Positions 15,078-24,165 of a stretch of DNA of 62,421 nucleotides are shown one piece after another (position 1 is the first letter of the stretch; each line of letters begins with the position of its first letter). The position numbers and the translations under genes are program-made. The notes under the pieces are model-generated. The model did no database searches. It was not told where the DNA came from and saw only the letters and a program-made list of their open reading frames with translations. Source of the stretch: Flavobacterium bizetiae (GTDB taxonomy: Bacteria > Bacteroidota > Bacteroidia > Flavobacteriales > Flavobacteriaceae); NCBI RefSeq assembly GCF_902804475.1, contig NZ_CADCSU010000084.1:1-62421 (forward strand), read 5' to 3'.

Positions 15078-15176
15078 GTGCGCTTTTCCGATTATAAAAA
15101 CTTTTTTAGCGCTTTTTTTTATTTAATTTTTAAGTGTCTAATTATCAGTATTCCTGAAAATTATTTTTTTTAAAAA

Positions 15177-15575
15177 TTAATCTAAATCGTCTAAAATTGG
15201 AGTTGGTTTTTTATTTTCATCCACTGCAACAAATGAAAAAGTTCCTGACACTACCGTTTCGCGAAGTTCCGAATACATTTGTTCCATAAAAATATCGACA
15301 TGAATTTTACAACTCGTTCTTCCAACGCTATCAACTTTTGCAACTAATTCGATTAAAGTTCCCGCTGGAATTGCTTTTTTAAAGTCAATTTGGCCAGTTG
15401 ATATGGTAACTACTTTTTTACGGCTAAAACGCGTGGCGCAAATAAAAGCTACTTCGTCCATAAGATGAAGCGCAGTTCCGCCAAACAAAGTGTCATAATG
15501 GTTTGTTGTACTCGGAAAAACGGCTTTGAATATATGCGTCTCTGATTTTTTAATTCTTTCTTCTAAAGTTCCCAT
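15177..15575 (-). CDS. Acyl-CoA thioesterase, hotdog fold
   Basis: 132 residues. The pattern NHYDTLFGGTALHLMDEVAF is the active-site signature of YciA/BFIT-type acyl-CoA thioesterases (N-x-x-G/D-x-L-F-G-G, then the catalytic Asp of MDE). The protein ends with the strand FSFVAVDENKKPTPI typical of the family. It hydrolyses acyl-CoA to free acid and CoA in the cytosol; the chain-length preference cannot be read. It is the last gene of a long operon and begins one base after the ribB stop. The length is normal. Confidence 0.93.
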   Translation of the reverse strand: MGTLEERIKKSETHIFKAVFPSTTNHYDTLFGGTALHLMDEVAFICATRFSRKKVVTISTGQIDFKKAIPAGTLIELVAKVDSVGRTSCKIHVDIFMEQMYSELRETVVSGTFSFVAVDENKKPTPILDDLD

Positions 15576-15576
15576 A

Positions 15577-16710
15577 TTAATAACTTACGTATTCTGTAAT
15601 TTCAAGTCCGTATCCAATCATTCCCACACGCTTAGTTTGCTCTGTGTTTGATACCAGTCTAATTTTAGAAATATCGATATCATGCAAAATTTGAGCTCCA
15701 ATTCCGTAATCCTTACTATCAATGATTACTTTTGGCGCTTTCATTGTCCCTTGAGCCTGTAATGCTTTAAGTTCAGAGATACGGCTTAGCAAGTTTACCG
15801 CCTGCATATCCTGATTGATGAAAATTACAGCACCTTTTCCGTTTTCATTGATAACTTTAAACATGCCGTCTAATTGTTGTTCAGCATTGTTGGTTAAAGT
15901 TCCTAATAAATCGTTATTTACCTGAGAAGAGTGGATTCTTGTCAAAATTGATTCTCCAAGATTCCAGGTCCCTTTTGTTAAAGCAATATGAATTTGTTTA
16001 TTTGTCGTTTGTTCGTAAGCTCTTAGTCTAAAAGTTCCAAAACGGGTCTGGATATCAAAATCTTCTTTTTTAACGATAAGGCTATCGTGTTGCATTCTAT
16101 AGGCTACTAAATCTTCAATCGAAACTAATTTTAAATTAAATTTCTTAGCCACTTTTACAAGTTCTGGTAAACGCGACATGGTTCCGTCTTCATTTAGAAT
16201 TTCGCAAATTACACCAGCCGATTTAAATCCGGCTAATCTTGCAAAATCAATTGCGGCTTCTGTATGACCAGTTCTTCTAAGTACACCACCTTGTTTTGCA
16301 ACCAAAGGAAAAATGTGCCCCGGTCTTGCCAGTTCGTGTGGCTTTACATTAGGATCTGTTAATGCTAATACTGTTTTAGATCTGTCAGAGGCAGAAATTC
16401 CGGTTGTTACTCCATGTCCTTTCAAATCTACAGAAACTGTAAAAGCAGTTTCCATATGATCTGTATTATTGGTAACCATTGGTCTTAAATCTAATTCTTT
16501 ACAACGGCTTTCAGTTAGTGGAGCGCAAATGAGTCCACGTCCGTGAGTAGCCATGAAATTGATCATTTCCGGTGTTACTTTTTCGGCTGCAGCCAAAAAA
16601 TCACCTTCATTTTCACGATCTTCATCATCCACTACAATGATTACTTTACCTTGACGAATATCTTCTATAGCTTCTTCAATGGTATTGAGTTGTATTTTTG
16701 TTGTTGACAT
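15577..16710 (-). CDS. ribB: 3,4-dihydroxy-2-butanone-4-phosphate synthase with degenerate GCHII-like half
   Basis: 377 residues. The N-terminal half (about 1-205) is an intact RibB that converts ribulose 5-phosphate to formate and the four-carbon riboflavin precursor: [26 protein letters not shown] and [13 protein letters not shown] are the metal and substrate motifs. The C-terminal half aligns with GTP cyclohydrolase II, but the zinc-binding C-x10-C-x-C region has become [20 protein letters not shown] with no cysteines, so it cannot make the GTP product. This resembles the RibBX-type proteins known from other bacteria. A separate ribA is expected elsewhere. It starts 2 bp after the permease gene in the tpx-ftsK operon. 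Confidence 0.95.
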   Translation of the reverse strand: MSTTKIQLNTIEEAIEDIRQGKVIIVVDDEDRENEGDFLAAAEKVTPEMINFMATHGRGLICAPLTESRCKELDLRPMVTNNTDHMETAFTVSVDLKGHGVTTGISASDRSKTVLALTDPNVKPHELARPGHIFPLVAKQGGVLRRTGHTEAAIDFARLAGFKSAGVICEILNEDGTMSRLPELVKVAKKFNLKLVSIEDLVAYRMQHDSLIVKKEDFDIQTRFGTFRLRAYEQTTNKQIHIALTKGTWNLGESILTRIHSSQVNNDLLGTLTNNAEQQLDGMFKVINENGKGAVIFINQDMQAVNLLSRISELKALQAQGTMKAPKVIIDSKDYGIGAQILHDIDISKIRLVSNTEQTKRVGMIGYGLEITEYVSY

Positions 16711-16712
16711 AA

Positions 16713-18167
16713 TTATTTTTGATTTTGAGCAGGAAAGAACCGCTCGGAAATTTTTTGGAATAGTTGTGAAATTGGAGTAGTAATCGCATCAAAATTGATT
16801 AATCCGTTGTCGTTTGTAGCACGATAGGTTAATAATATAGCCAATGGCGATAATACAAAAGAAGACATCCATGAACCCATAAACGGAGACATTCCGCCTT
16901 CCTGGGAGAGTCTTTTACCAAAAGTATTGATAAAGTGAAAAGTAATAAAAATTAAAACCGCGAAAACAATTGGTAAACCAAGTCCTCCTTTTCTAATAAT
17001 AGCACCTAATGGAGCTCCAATAAAAAACATTAAAAAACATGCAAAGGCGATAACAAACTTTTCGTATAAAGCCGTTAAATGTTTATTGATGTCGCGTTGT
17101 TTGTCTTTTAGATCTTTTTGAGTAGTTTCAATCGAGTAGATGTTGCTGGTAACATTGCTACTGGCCATCTTTAAGATATCTGATTTTTGTTTTGTGGTAT
17201 ATAAAGATAAAGGATTGCTTGGTAATGGCTTTTTCTTTTTATCTGCTTTTACAGCAATTGGTGCTTTTCTAATTCCAACACGCTGATTGATATTTTCTGA
17301 AAAAGAAACAATTTCATTGTCCAGATTTTTATTCAAAGAATCCAGAGTATAACGCAATTCGTTTACGTTTAGCATTGCGTTGGTACTCCCAACACTTTCT
17401 TTGTCTTCGTCGACTTTGTTTAGTTCAGATAAATCAATATTAATGACCTGCTTTTTAAAAGCTGCTTTTACAAAAGGCAACTTCGCACGGTCTTCATATT
17501 TTGTAGGTGTGACATCCTGATAATAATAGCCATCGTTTAAAACCAGTTTTAAGATACTGGATTTCTCGCTACTGATCAGTTTTCCATCTTTTGCCTTAAT
17601 AACAGTTTTGTTTTCACCGACATTATTAGGTTTTTCGTGAATGGTAACACCAGTTAAGATATTCCCGTTTTCACCTGATTTCTTATTAACTTTTATGTTA
17701 TAAAAACCAACATCGCTAAACTGACCTTCGGCAATAGCCATTGCGGGCTTGGCCTGAGCGATATTTTTTCTGAAATTCATGAATTTATATTCAGCATATG
17801 GAATCACGTTATTGGCAAACCAAAACGCGACGATGCTTAAAACAAAAATAAAGACAATTAAACCTCTCATCGCTCTTTGAAGCGATATCCCTGAAGATTT
17901 CATAGCGGCAAACTCGTAGTTTTCGGCTAAGTTTCCAAAAGTCATAATCGAGGCCAATAAAACCGACAGTGGTAAAACCAGCGGAATGATACGCGGCATC
18001 GAGAATAACAGGAATTTTACAACCAGAATTAAATCCAGATCTTTTCCTGCAAGCTCAGATATAAAGAGCCAGACAGTTTGAAGTATGAATATAAAAAAAA
18101 GGATTACAAATACCGTAGTAAATGTAATCAGGAATGTTTTTAGTAAGTATTTGTCTAAAATTTTCAA
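16713..18167 (-). CDS. LptF/LptG family permease
   Basis: 484 residues of the YjgP/YjgQ type, an inner-membrane subunit of the ABC transporter that extracts lipopolysaccharide for export. The first helix (YLLKTFLITFTTVFVILFFI), helices at about 50-125, a large periplasmic beta-rich domain (about 130-360) and three C-terminal helices (about 370-460) match the family. The periplasmic domain contains a low-complexity Lys-rich stretch (ADKKKKPLPSNP). The second permease and the ATPase LptB are not in the window. It follows lolA by 8 bp, so two envelope transport systems are co-expressed. Confidence 0.93.
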   Translation of the reverse strand: MKILDKYLLKTFLITFTTVFVILFFIFILQTVWLFISELAGKDLDLILVVKFLLFSMPRIIPLVLPLSVLLASIMTFGNLAENYEFAAMKSSGISLQRAMRGLIVFIFVLSIVAFWFANNVIPYAEYKFMNFRKNIAQAKPAMAIAEGQFSDVGFYNIKVNKKSGENGNILTGVTIHEKPNNVGENKTVIKAKDGKLISSEKSSILKLVLNDGYYYQDVTPTKYEDRAKLPFVKAAFKKQVINIDLSELNKVDEDKESVGSTNAMLNVNELRYTLDSLNKNLDNEIVSFSENINQRVGIRKAPIAVKADKKKKPLPSNPLSLYTTKQKSDILKMASSNVTSNIYSIETTQKDLKDKQRDINKHLTALYEKFVIAFACFLMFFIGAPLGAIIRKGGLGLPIVFAVLIFITFHFINTFGKRLSQEGGMSPFMGSWMSSFVLSPLAILLTYRATNDNGLINFDAITTPISQLFQKISERFFPAQNQK

Positions 18168-18175
18168 CCTTGTAA

Positions 18176-18823
18176 TTAATCTAATTTGTTGATGTAGTAT
18201 TTTGGATATTTGCTCGCTACAAATGTAAATTGATTTTTTGATAAAGGCTGATTGGTTTTAAAAGAATTAACGGTTAAAGTGGTTTTTGTTCCATTTTTAC
18301 CAGTTTCAATTAAATTATAGATGTGTTTTGTCTGAACATCAATACCTAAAAGGATTTCTTTTCTTTGATCTTTTGCGCTTGTAGGAGCTAATTTTATGTA
18401 TTGAATTTTTCTTCCTTTTACGTTTTGTACAATATCCATGTTGTATTTGTATCCGGAATTAAAAAACGTAAGCATTTTTGAAGGCGTAATTGCAGCATCG
18501 TCTTTTTCGTTTACTTTAGAAACGGTAACTTCTTCGTCTTCAGGAACAATTGTATATGTTTTCTGACCATCAAAAATTTTAGTAACACCCATAAAATTCA
18601 ATACATATTGATTGCCTTTCATCGTTACGTTTCCTTTACTGTCCTGGTTGATGTTTTCTTTGGCGTTATTCAAAGAATATTTAAAATCAATAACAATATT
18701 GTCGTAACTCTTTATTTTAGCCGTTACTTCGTTCAATAAATCTTTGGCTTTTTTATCCTGAGCCTGAATAGAAGTGAAGCTCAAAAGCAAAATAGCTGCC
18801 ATTTGAAAGCACTTTTTCGTCAT
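18176..18823 (-). CDS. lolA: LolA-like outer-membrane lipoprotein carrier
   Basis: About 215 residues from the ATG at 18823. A longer frame from 18868 adds 15 polar residues in front of the signal peptide and is less likely. The signal peptide is MTKKCFQMAAILLLSFTSIQ with a cut after QAQ. The mature part has the LolA-type half-barrel pattern: AKDLLNEVTAKIKSYDNIVI ... FKYSLNNAKE ... KGNQYVLNFMGVTKIFDGQK ... TYTIVPEDEEV. It should carry lipoproteins through the periplasm. It lies between ftsK and the LptF/G-type permease in one operon. Confidence 0.9.
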   Translation of the reverse strand: MTKKCFQMAAILLLSFTSIQAQDKKAKDLLNEVTAKIKSYDNIVIDFKYSLNNAKENINQDSKGNVTMKGNQYVLNFMGVTKIFDGQKTYTIVPEDEEVTVSKVNEKDDAAITPSKMLTFFNSGYKYNMDIVQNVKGRKIQYIKLAPTSAKDQRKEILLGIDVQTKHIYNLIETGKNGTKTTLTVNSFKTNQPLSKNQFTFVASKYPKYYINKLD

Positions 18824-18873
18824 CTTAGTAATAGAATTGTTTTGGATTTCCTGAATTTTTGTTCTCATGGGGA

Positions 18874-21321
18874 TTAATTTTGTTCATTATTAAAAAATTG
18901 ATCAAGAGCACTTAAGTCAGATATGTTTACACTTCTTGCTTTACTGCCTTCAAATGGTCCAACAATTCCAGCTGCTTCCAGCTGATCGATCAAACGACCG
19001 GCCCTGTTGTAACCTAATTTTAATTTTCTTTGCAATAATGAAGCCGAACCTTGTTGCGCATTGACAATAATCTCAGCAGCTTCTCTAAATAAGGTGTCTC
19101 TTTCGGAAATATCCATATCAAGATTAATGCCAGTTTCTTCTCCAATAAACTCCGGAAGCAAATAAGCTGTGGCATATGCTTTTTGAGAACCAATAAAATC
19201 CGTAATTTTTTCTACCTCAGGCGTGTCGATAAATGCACATTGTACACGAACCACATCATTTCCGTTGGTATATAATAAATCTCCACGACCAATTAACTGA
19301 TCGGCTCCCTGGGTGTCAAGAATCGTTCTCGAGTCAATTTTTGATGTTACTCTAAAAGCAATTCTGGCAGGGAAATTCGCCTTAATTAAACCTGTAATAA
19401 CGTTTACAGATGGTCTTTGAGTGGCAATAATTAAGTGAATACCAATGGCACGCGCCAATTGAGCCAAACGGGCAATAGGAATTTCGACTTCTTTTCCGGC
19501 GGTCATAATCAAATCGGCGAACTCATCGACTACCAATATAATATAAGGTAAGAAGCGATGTCCCGCCTCAGGATTTAATTTTCTTGCTCTGAATTTCTCG
19601 TTGTATTCCTTAATATTACGAACCATTGCATCTTTTAGTAATGAATAACGATTATCCATTTCAACACAAAGTGAATTTAAGGTATTGACCACTTTTGCAT
19701 TGTCAGTAATAATAGCGTCGTCAGTATCTGGAAGTTTGGCTAGATAATGTCTTTCAATTTTATTGAATAATGTAAGCTCTACTTTTTTAGGATCAACCAA
19801 AACAAATTTTACTTCGGCTGGGTGTTTTTTGTATAAAAGCGAAGTTAAAACAGCATTCAATCCAACAGATTTTCCTTGTCCTGTAGCTCCGGCCATAAGT
19901 AAGTGAGGCATTTTGGCTAAGTCGACAACGAAGGTTTCGTTTGAAATTGTTTTTCCTAAAGCAATTGGTAATTCCATTTCGGCTTCCTGGAATTTGGCAG
20001 AACCAATAACGCTTTTCATCGAAACCATTGTAGGGTTCTTGTTTGGAACCTCGATACCAATAGTTCCTTTTCCTGGAATTGGCGCAATAATACGAATTCC
20101 TAATGCCGAAAGTGATAGGGCAATATCATCTTCTAAACTCTTAATTTTAGAGATTCGAATACCTGCTTCGGGTACAATTTCGTATAGGGTTACCGATGGA
20201 CCAACCGTTGCCTTAATCTGGGCAATTTCTATTTTGTAGTTACGAAGCGTATCTACAATTTTGTTTTTGTTTTCTTCTAATTCTTCCTGATTGATCGTAA
20301 TTCCACCAGTGGAGTATTCTTTTAATAAATCGATGGTTGGGAATTTATAATTCGATAAATCCAAAGTAGGATCGAATAAACCAAAATCAGCCACAAGGCG
20401 AGAGGCCAGGTTTTCTTCAATAATATCTTCTTCTTCTGCTTTTTCGATAACAAACTCTTCCGTGTGCAGGATAGGGGCAACACTTGTTGGTTTGATATCC
20501 ATTTGAACTGGTTTTACAACCGGATTCAAATCAATTTCAGAGGAATGATTGATGGTAGGCTTTAAGGCTTCTTTGTTGATTTCGAATTGGCTATCATTAG
20601 ATTTTAAATGAATATTATCTAATTCAGGATCTTCCTCAATTGCAAATTCTTCCAAATTATAAGCGCTTTCTGCTTGTTGTGGTTTTAGAGAGCCTAATTC
20701 TGATTTGAATTCTTTTTTAGTAGAATCAAAATAAGATTGAATTTTCTCCGGAGATAATTTAATTTTAAAAATCAGATAAATGATTAATCCAAAAAGAAGG
20801 GTCAGTAAAGTTCCTGTTTTTCCGATGTAATCCTGAAGAAATAAATTCAGTTCATATCCAATTGTTCCCCCTAGTTCAGGGGCCGACGTGGCGAAAAATC
20901 CAAATAGGACCGAAACAATAATAATGGCAAATAAATCCCAGAACCAAATGCCTTTTAGCTTTTTGGTCGAAAGTTCCAGGGCTAGAAACATTCCTGTTAA
21001 GAAAAAAAGGCGCACTAATATAAAAGATGCAATTCCGAAACCTTTATATACGATGAGATCAGCAAGAAAGGCCCCGAATTTTCCGAGCCAGTTTTGTACT
21101 ACTTCAGAGCGATCGCCAAGCTGGCTTACCGCACTTTGGTCTGTTTGCCATTGTCCATTTACATAAAAAGAAATAAATGCAACTAATAATGCGATAGAAA
21201 ATAGTACCAAAAGGCAACCCAAAACAAAACGTTGTTGTTTGTTGGGTCTCCAGGACCTTAGGGTCTCAGTTTTTGGTGCGTTTTTTTTGTCTACAGTTTC
21301 CTTTTTGGTTGTTTTTGCCAT
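18874..21321 (-). CDS. ftsK: DNA translocase FtsK
   Basis: 815 residues. Four or five membrane helices occupy about 30-190 and a variable acidic linker about 200-320. The ATPase motor has alpha-beta domains with Walker A GATGQGKSVGLNAV (about 470) and Walker B IILVVDEFADLIM. The C-terminal winged-helix gamma domain (LLQRKLKLGYNRAGRLIDQL) reads orientation sequences on the chromosome. It pumps DNA through the closing septum and helps XerCD resolve dimers. The length is typical for Bacteroidetes. It lies 17 bp after the diacylglycerol kinase gene. Confidence 0.97.
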   Translation of the reverse strand: MAKTTKKETVDKKNAPKTETLRSWRPNKQQRFVLGCLLVLFSIALLVAFISFYVNGQWQTDQSAVSQLGDRSEVVQNWLGKFGAFLADLIVYKGFGIASFILVRLFFLTGMFLALELSTKKLKGIWFWDLFAIIIVSVLFGFFATSAPELGGTIGYELNLFLQDYIGKTGTLLTLLFGLIIYLIFKIKLSPEKIQSYFDSTKKEFKSELGSLKPQQAESAYNLEEFAIEEDPELDNIHLKSNDSQFEINKEALKPTINHSSEIDLNPVVKPVQMDIKPTSVAPILHTEEFVIEKAEEEDIIEENLASRLVADFGLFDPTLDLSNYKFPTIDLLKEYSTGGITINQEELEENKNKIVDTLRNYKIEIAQIKATVGPSVTLYEIVPEAGIRISKIKSLEDDIALSLSALGIRIIAPIPGKGTIGIEVPNKNPTMVSMKSVIGSAKFQEAEMELPIALGKTISNETFVVDLAKMPHLLMAGATGQGKSVGLNAVLTSLLYKKHPAEVKFVLVDPKKVELTLFNKIERHYLAKLPDTDDAIITDNAKVVNTLNSLCVEMDNRYSLLKDAMVRNIKEYNEKFRARKLNPEAGHRFLPYIILVVDEFADLIMTAGKEVEIPIARLAQLARAIGIHLIIATQRPSVNVITGLIKANFPARIAFRVTSKIDSRTILDTQGADQLIGRGDLLYTNGNDVVRVQCAFIDTPEVEKITDFIGSQKAYATAYLLPEFIGEETGINLDMDISERDTLFREAAEIIVNAQQGSASLLQRKLKLGYNRAGRLIDQLEAAGIVGPFEGSKARSVNISDLSALDQFFNNEQN

Positions 21322-21338
21322 TCTTGCGTTCCTGTTGC

Positions 21339-21713
21339 CTATGTAAATTTTGGGATATAAATGATCAAGCCTATTGCTATTGCTGTCATTGCGGCAAAAA
21401 ATACCGCTCCTGCAGCAATATCTTTAATAAATCCGATTCGTTTGCTGTAATCCGGATGAATAAAATCAGCAATTTTTTCAACTGCTGTATTCAAGCCTTC
21501 AACACTTAAAACCAAACCAATTGCAAGTGTTTGACACAGCCATTCGGTTTGTGAAATATGAAAATAGAATCCAGCAATGGTCATTGCAATTCCCAATGAG
21601 AATTGCACCATTATACTGTGTTCTGTTCGAATCAATTTTACAGCTCCGTTAAACGCATACGTCATGCTTTTTAAACGGCCAGTAACAAAAGTATTATCTT
21701 TTTGAAATTCCAT
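21339..21713 (-). CDS. dgkA: Diacylglycerol kinase family protein
   Basis: 124 residues, a small integral membrane kinase with three helices. Diagnostic motifs are VEGLNTAVEKIADFI (the E-x-x-N-T-A-x-E active-site helix) and KDIAAGAVFFAAMTA (conserved Asp and small residues). It phosphorylates diacylglycerol, or undecaprenol in relatives, to recycle membrane lipid. Bacteroidetes enzymes of this type often accept undecaprenol, but the substrate cannot be decided here. It lies 9 bp after tpx and 17 bp before ftsK. Confidence 0.93.
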   Translation of the reverse strand: MEFQKDNTFVTGRLKSMTYAFNGAVKLIRTEHSIMVQFSLGIAMTIAGFYFHISQTEWLCQTLAIGLVLSVEGLNTAVEKIADFIHPDYSKRIGFIKDIAAGAVFFAAMTAIAIGLIIYIPKFT

Positions 21714-21722
21714 TTATAGGTA

Positions 21723-22220
21723 TTATAGTGCTGCTAAAGCTGCTTCGTAATTTGGCTCGTTTGCGATTTCAGCAACTTGTTCTGTATGAGTAATTTTTCC
21801 GTTTTCATCCACAACAATAATTGCTCTTGAATGTAAACCTGCTAAAGGTCCGTCAACGATTTCTAAACCGTTTGCTTTACCAAAAGCTCCAGCTTGAAAA
21901 TCAGATAAGTTTACTACATTTTCTAATCCTTCAGCTCCACAAAAACGTTTTTGAGCGAATGGTAAATCTCTAGAAATACATAATACAGTTGTGTTTTCTA
22001 AACCGCTTGCACTTTGGTTGAATTTTCTAACAGATGTTGCGCAAGTTCCTGTATCAACACTTGGAAAAATGTTTAAAACTAATTTTTTTCCAGCAAAGTT
22101 ACTCAGTGAAGCAACAGATAGATCGTTTTGTACTAATTTGAAATCAGCTAGTTGAGAACCAACTGCTGGTAATTCACCTGAAGTATGTACCGGATTTCCT
22201 CCTAATGTTATTGAAGCCAT
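21723..22220 (-). CDS. tpx: Thiol peroxidase
   Basis: 165 residues, atypical 2-Cys peroxiredoxin of the Tpx group. The peroxidatic Cys is C60 in [11 protein letters not shown] and the resolving Cys is C94 in KRFCGAEGL; both are intact and at the usual spacing. It reduces hydrogen and lipid peroxides using thioredoxin. It is the first gene of the operon that continues to the thioesterase at 15177, and a perfect -7 box is upstream. Confidence 0.97.
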   Translation of the reverse strand: MASITLGGNPVHTSGELPAVGSQLADFKLVQNDLSVASLSNFAGKKLVLNIFPSVDTGTCATSVRKFNQSASGLENTTVLCISRDLPFAQKRFCGAEGLENVVNLSDFQAGAFGKANGLEIVDGPLAGLHSRAIIVVDENGKITHTEQVAEIANEPNYEAALAAL

Positions 22221-22245
22221 GATGTTTGTTTAAATTAATGAGGTT

Positions 22246-22253
22246 CAAAAGTA
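22246..22253 (-). promoter_or_regulatory. -7 box of the tpx operon (TACTTTTG)
   Basis: Perfect TAnnTTTG, 25 bp before the tpx ATG. The same octamer precedes the peroxiredoxin gene at 24076. Confidence 0.6.
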
Positions 22254-22360
22254 AGGATTAATATTTGAATCTAAAAGTATTTGTTGCGGGTTGTCACTAC
22301 AATTAAGCTAGTAATAAGATAACGAATAATTGGAGTATTTATGTTATCAATGTGATGTTT

Positions 22361-22458
22361 TGTCTTTGCGAGGAACAAAGCAATCTCACTATAGTTTGCA
22401 TTTTTATTTTGTAAAGTTTGATTATTGTTCGTGTGGTTGCTTGGTTCCTCGCAATGAC
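22361..22458. repeat. Inverted repeat TTTGCGAGGAAC...GTTCCTCGCAA
   Basis: Left arm CTTTGCGAGGAACAAAGCAA (22364-22383) pairs with the right arm TTGCTTGGTTCCTCGCAATG (about 22437-22456) across a 50-base loop. It lies in the 329-bp tpx/DUF6952 spacer, which otherwise holds the -7 box and a terminator. A half copy is at 44016-44044. This word is familiar as a dispersed REP-like element. Confidence 0.75.
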
Positions 22459-22483
22459 TTTGTTTGTGCTAAAAACTGAAAAT

Positions 22484-22515
22484 AAAAAAAACGCCCTCTT
22501 GGAATGAAAGCGTTT
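22484..22515 (-). terminator. Terminator after the DUF6952-like gene
   Basis: AAACGC and GCGTTT pair, with G-T pairs continuing inward, and are followed by eight T on the minus strand. It lies about 35 bp after the stop at 22550. Confidence 0.6.
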
Positions 22516-22549
22516 CTTAGGTCATGTTTTTTTAATTTGTAGTGCTCGA

Positions 22550-22807
22550 TTATTTATCGATAGAGCCCAAAACACGTTTCATGAACGCATTTAAAGCTTC
22601 TTTTTTGTCTGTGCCCTGAACTACCATTTTGTGTACTTCCAGTGCGCCATACATATTGGATATTAATTCGCCAATTACATCTAATTCTTCGTCTTTTAGA
22701 GACGGGATTTCTGTCATTGCTTCAAGAACTTCGATCGTTTCGATAATATAATCCTGATCGTTTTCTTCGATAAATTGGGTCAATTGCTTTATTACGGGTA
22801 ATTTCAT
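22550..22807 (-). CDS. Small conserved protein of the DUF6952 type
   Basis: 85 residues, acidic and helical (LPVIKQLTQFIEENDQDYII ... ETIEVLEAMTEIPS ... ELISNMYGALEV). It resembles a small conserved flavobacterial family found beside thioredoxin and peroxiredoxin genes; I recall it as DUF6952. It has no cysteine and no known catalytic motif. The spacing to the thioredoxin gene (114 bp, holding an inverted repeat) allows either shared or separate transcription. A link to redox homeostasis is suggested only by position. Confidence 0.8.
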   Translation of the reverse strand: MKLPVIKQLTQFIEENDQDYIIETIEVLEAMTEIPSLKDEELDVIGELISNMYGALEVHKMVVQGTDKKEALNAFMKRVLGSIDK

Positions 22808-22811
22808 GTTG

Positions 22812-22919
22812 AGATTTCTTAGATTTTTAGACTTGCTTAGACTTTTTAGACTTTTTAGACTTTGTTTAAATCTTCAATATCTAAGATATCTAAAAATCTA
22901 AGCAAGTCTAACGATCTAA
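22812..22919. repeat. Inverted repeat built from TTAGACTTGCTTAGA
   Basis: TTAGATTTTTAGACTTGCTTAGA on the left pairs imperfectly with ATCTAAAAATCTAAGCAAGTCTAA on the right. In between TTAGACTTT is repeated. It fills almost the whole spacer between two co-directional genes. Confidence 0.6.
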
Positions 22920-22921
22920 AA

Positions 22922-23230
22922 TTAAGCAATTGCGTTTACCAAATCGATTAAAACTTCTTGTTTATTGGTTTGAGTTTCTCCAACTAATTGTCCGTTTACA
23001 AAAGTTGCAAATGTTGGCAAGTTGCTTACATTGGCTAATTTTCTTGATTCCGGAGAATTTTCAGCATCAACCAAAACAAAAGTGATAGCTTCATTCTCTG
23101 TGGCTAATTTTTTGAATTTTGGTTTCATAATACGGCAATTTCCACACCATGAAGCTGAATATTGTACTACTACTTTTTCGTTTTTAGCAACTAAATCTGC
23201 TAACGTATCTTCGTTTAAGTCGATTAACAT
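22922..23230 (-). CDS. Thioredoxin family protein
   Basis: 102 residues, a single thioredoxin fold. The active site is WCGNC (C29, C32) rather than the usual WCGPC; Asn in place of Pro is expected to shift redox potential. The cis-Pro loop is NLPTFATFVNGQ. There is no signal peptide, so it is cytosolic. It lies between the peroxiredoxin and the DUF6952-like gene and is a plausible electron donor for the former. Confidence 0.95.
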   Translation of the reverse strand: MLIDLNEDTLADLVAKNEKVVVQYSASWCGNCRIMKPKFKKLATENEAITFVLVDAENSPESRKLANVSNLPTFATFVNGQLVGETQTNKQEVLIDLVNAIA

Positions 23231-23242
23231 AATTTTTTGTAT

Positions 23243-23385
23243 TTAAATTCCAAGATTACAAGTTTCAAATTCCAAATCGTGTGATTGAAACTTAAAAAAA
23301 TAAATATTGAAATGTGATTGGATTCTTGTGAGAGAAAAACTCCAAATCCTCAAATTGGGATTTGGGATTTGGAATTTTAAAAAAA
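23243..23385. repeat. Word-like inverted repeat (AATTCCAAATC / GATTTGGAATT)
   Basis: TTTCAAATTCCAAATCGTG on the left and GGGATTTGGAATTTT on the right pair imperfectly, with internal copies of the same words (CCAAATCCTCAAATTGGGAT). It occupies the spacer between thioredoxin and peroxiredoxin genes. Confidence 0.5.
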
Positions 23386-23401
23386 TGTGGTATTCTATTT
23401 C

Positions 23402-24040
23402 TTAGTTTGCGCTTAAGTATTCAGCTGTACTGATTCTGTCTGCGCTCATTGCTTCTTTTCCAGCTTCCCAGTTTGCAGGACAAACTTCTCCTTTTTCCTG
23501 AATGTGAGTATAAGCATCAACCATACGTAAGTATTCGTTTACGTTACGACCTAATGGCATATCGTTAACACTTTCGTGGAAGATTTTTCCAGTCTCGTCG
23601 ATAAGGTAAGTAGCTCTGTAAGTTACGTTTGAACCTTCGATAACTACTGAATCAGTCTCTTCGCTGTAGCTTGTAGATTCGATATCAAGGATACCTAAAA
23701 TGTTTGCTAAGTTACGGTTTGTATCAGCTAGGATTGGGTAAGTTACACCTTCGATTCCACCATTGTTTTTTGGAGTGTTTAACCAGGCAAAGTGTACTTC
23801 GTTTGTGTCGCATGAAGCTCCTATTACGATAGTATTTCTTTTTTCAAATTCTGGTAATGCAGCTTGAAAGGCGTGTAATTCAGTTGGACATACAAAAGTG
23901 AAATCTTTTGGGTACCAAAACAATACTACTTTTTTGTTATTGTTTACTGCTTCTTCAAAGATGTTGATTTTTAAATTATCACCCATTTCTGAGATAGCAT
24001 CTACTGCAATACTTGGGAATTTTTTTCCTACTAAAGACAT
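23402..24040 (-). CDS. Typical 2-Cys peroxiredoxin
   Basis: 212 residues of the AhpC/Prx1 class. The peroxidatic Cys is C51 in DFTFVCPTELHAF and the resolving Cys is C187 in GEVCPANW, both present. It reduces peroxides with electrons from a thioredoxin, probably the one encoded next to it. A strong promoter pair (TTG-N21-TACTTTTG) precedes it. The length and motifs are normal. Confidence 0.97.
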   Translation of the reverse strand: MSLVGKKFPSIAVDAISEMGDNLKINIFEEAVNNNKKVVLFWYPKDFTFVCPTELHAFQAALPEFEKRNTIVIGASCDTNEVHFAWLNTPKNNGGIEGVTYPILADTNRNLANILGILDIESTSYSEETDSVVIEGSNVTYRATYLIDETGKIFHESVNDMPLGRNVNEYLRMVDAYTHIQEKGEVCPANWEAGKEAMSADRISTAEYLSAN

Positions 24041-24075
24041 ATTTTTCGTTTTACGTTAAAAATTTATTTCTGATG

Positions 24076-24107
24076 CAAAAGTAGGGCATAAGTAAGGGTA
24101 GTTACAA
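24076..24107 (-). promoter_or_regulatory. Promoter of the peroxiredoxin gene
   Basis: -33 TTG at 24107-24105, 21-bp spacer, and -7 TACTTTTG at 24083-24076, all on the minus strand. The -7 box ends 35 bp before the ATG. This is the best full match to the Bacteroidetes promoter in the window. Confidence 0.75.
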
Positions 24108-24165
24108 TAAGATGTGATTATTAATATTTATAAGTTGATAGTTTTTAGTTATTTTAATTTATAAG

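Noticed and set aside
19913..20239. Open frame on the plus strand inside ftsK
   Set aside because: Antisense shadow of the strongly conserved FtsK motor; the same applies to other antisense frames such as 53195-53854, 39663-39986 and 35069-35446.
22361..23385. CRISPR array
   Set aside because: Repeats in these spacers are inverted or word-like, not direct repeats at fixed spacing with unique spacers; no cas genes are present.
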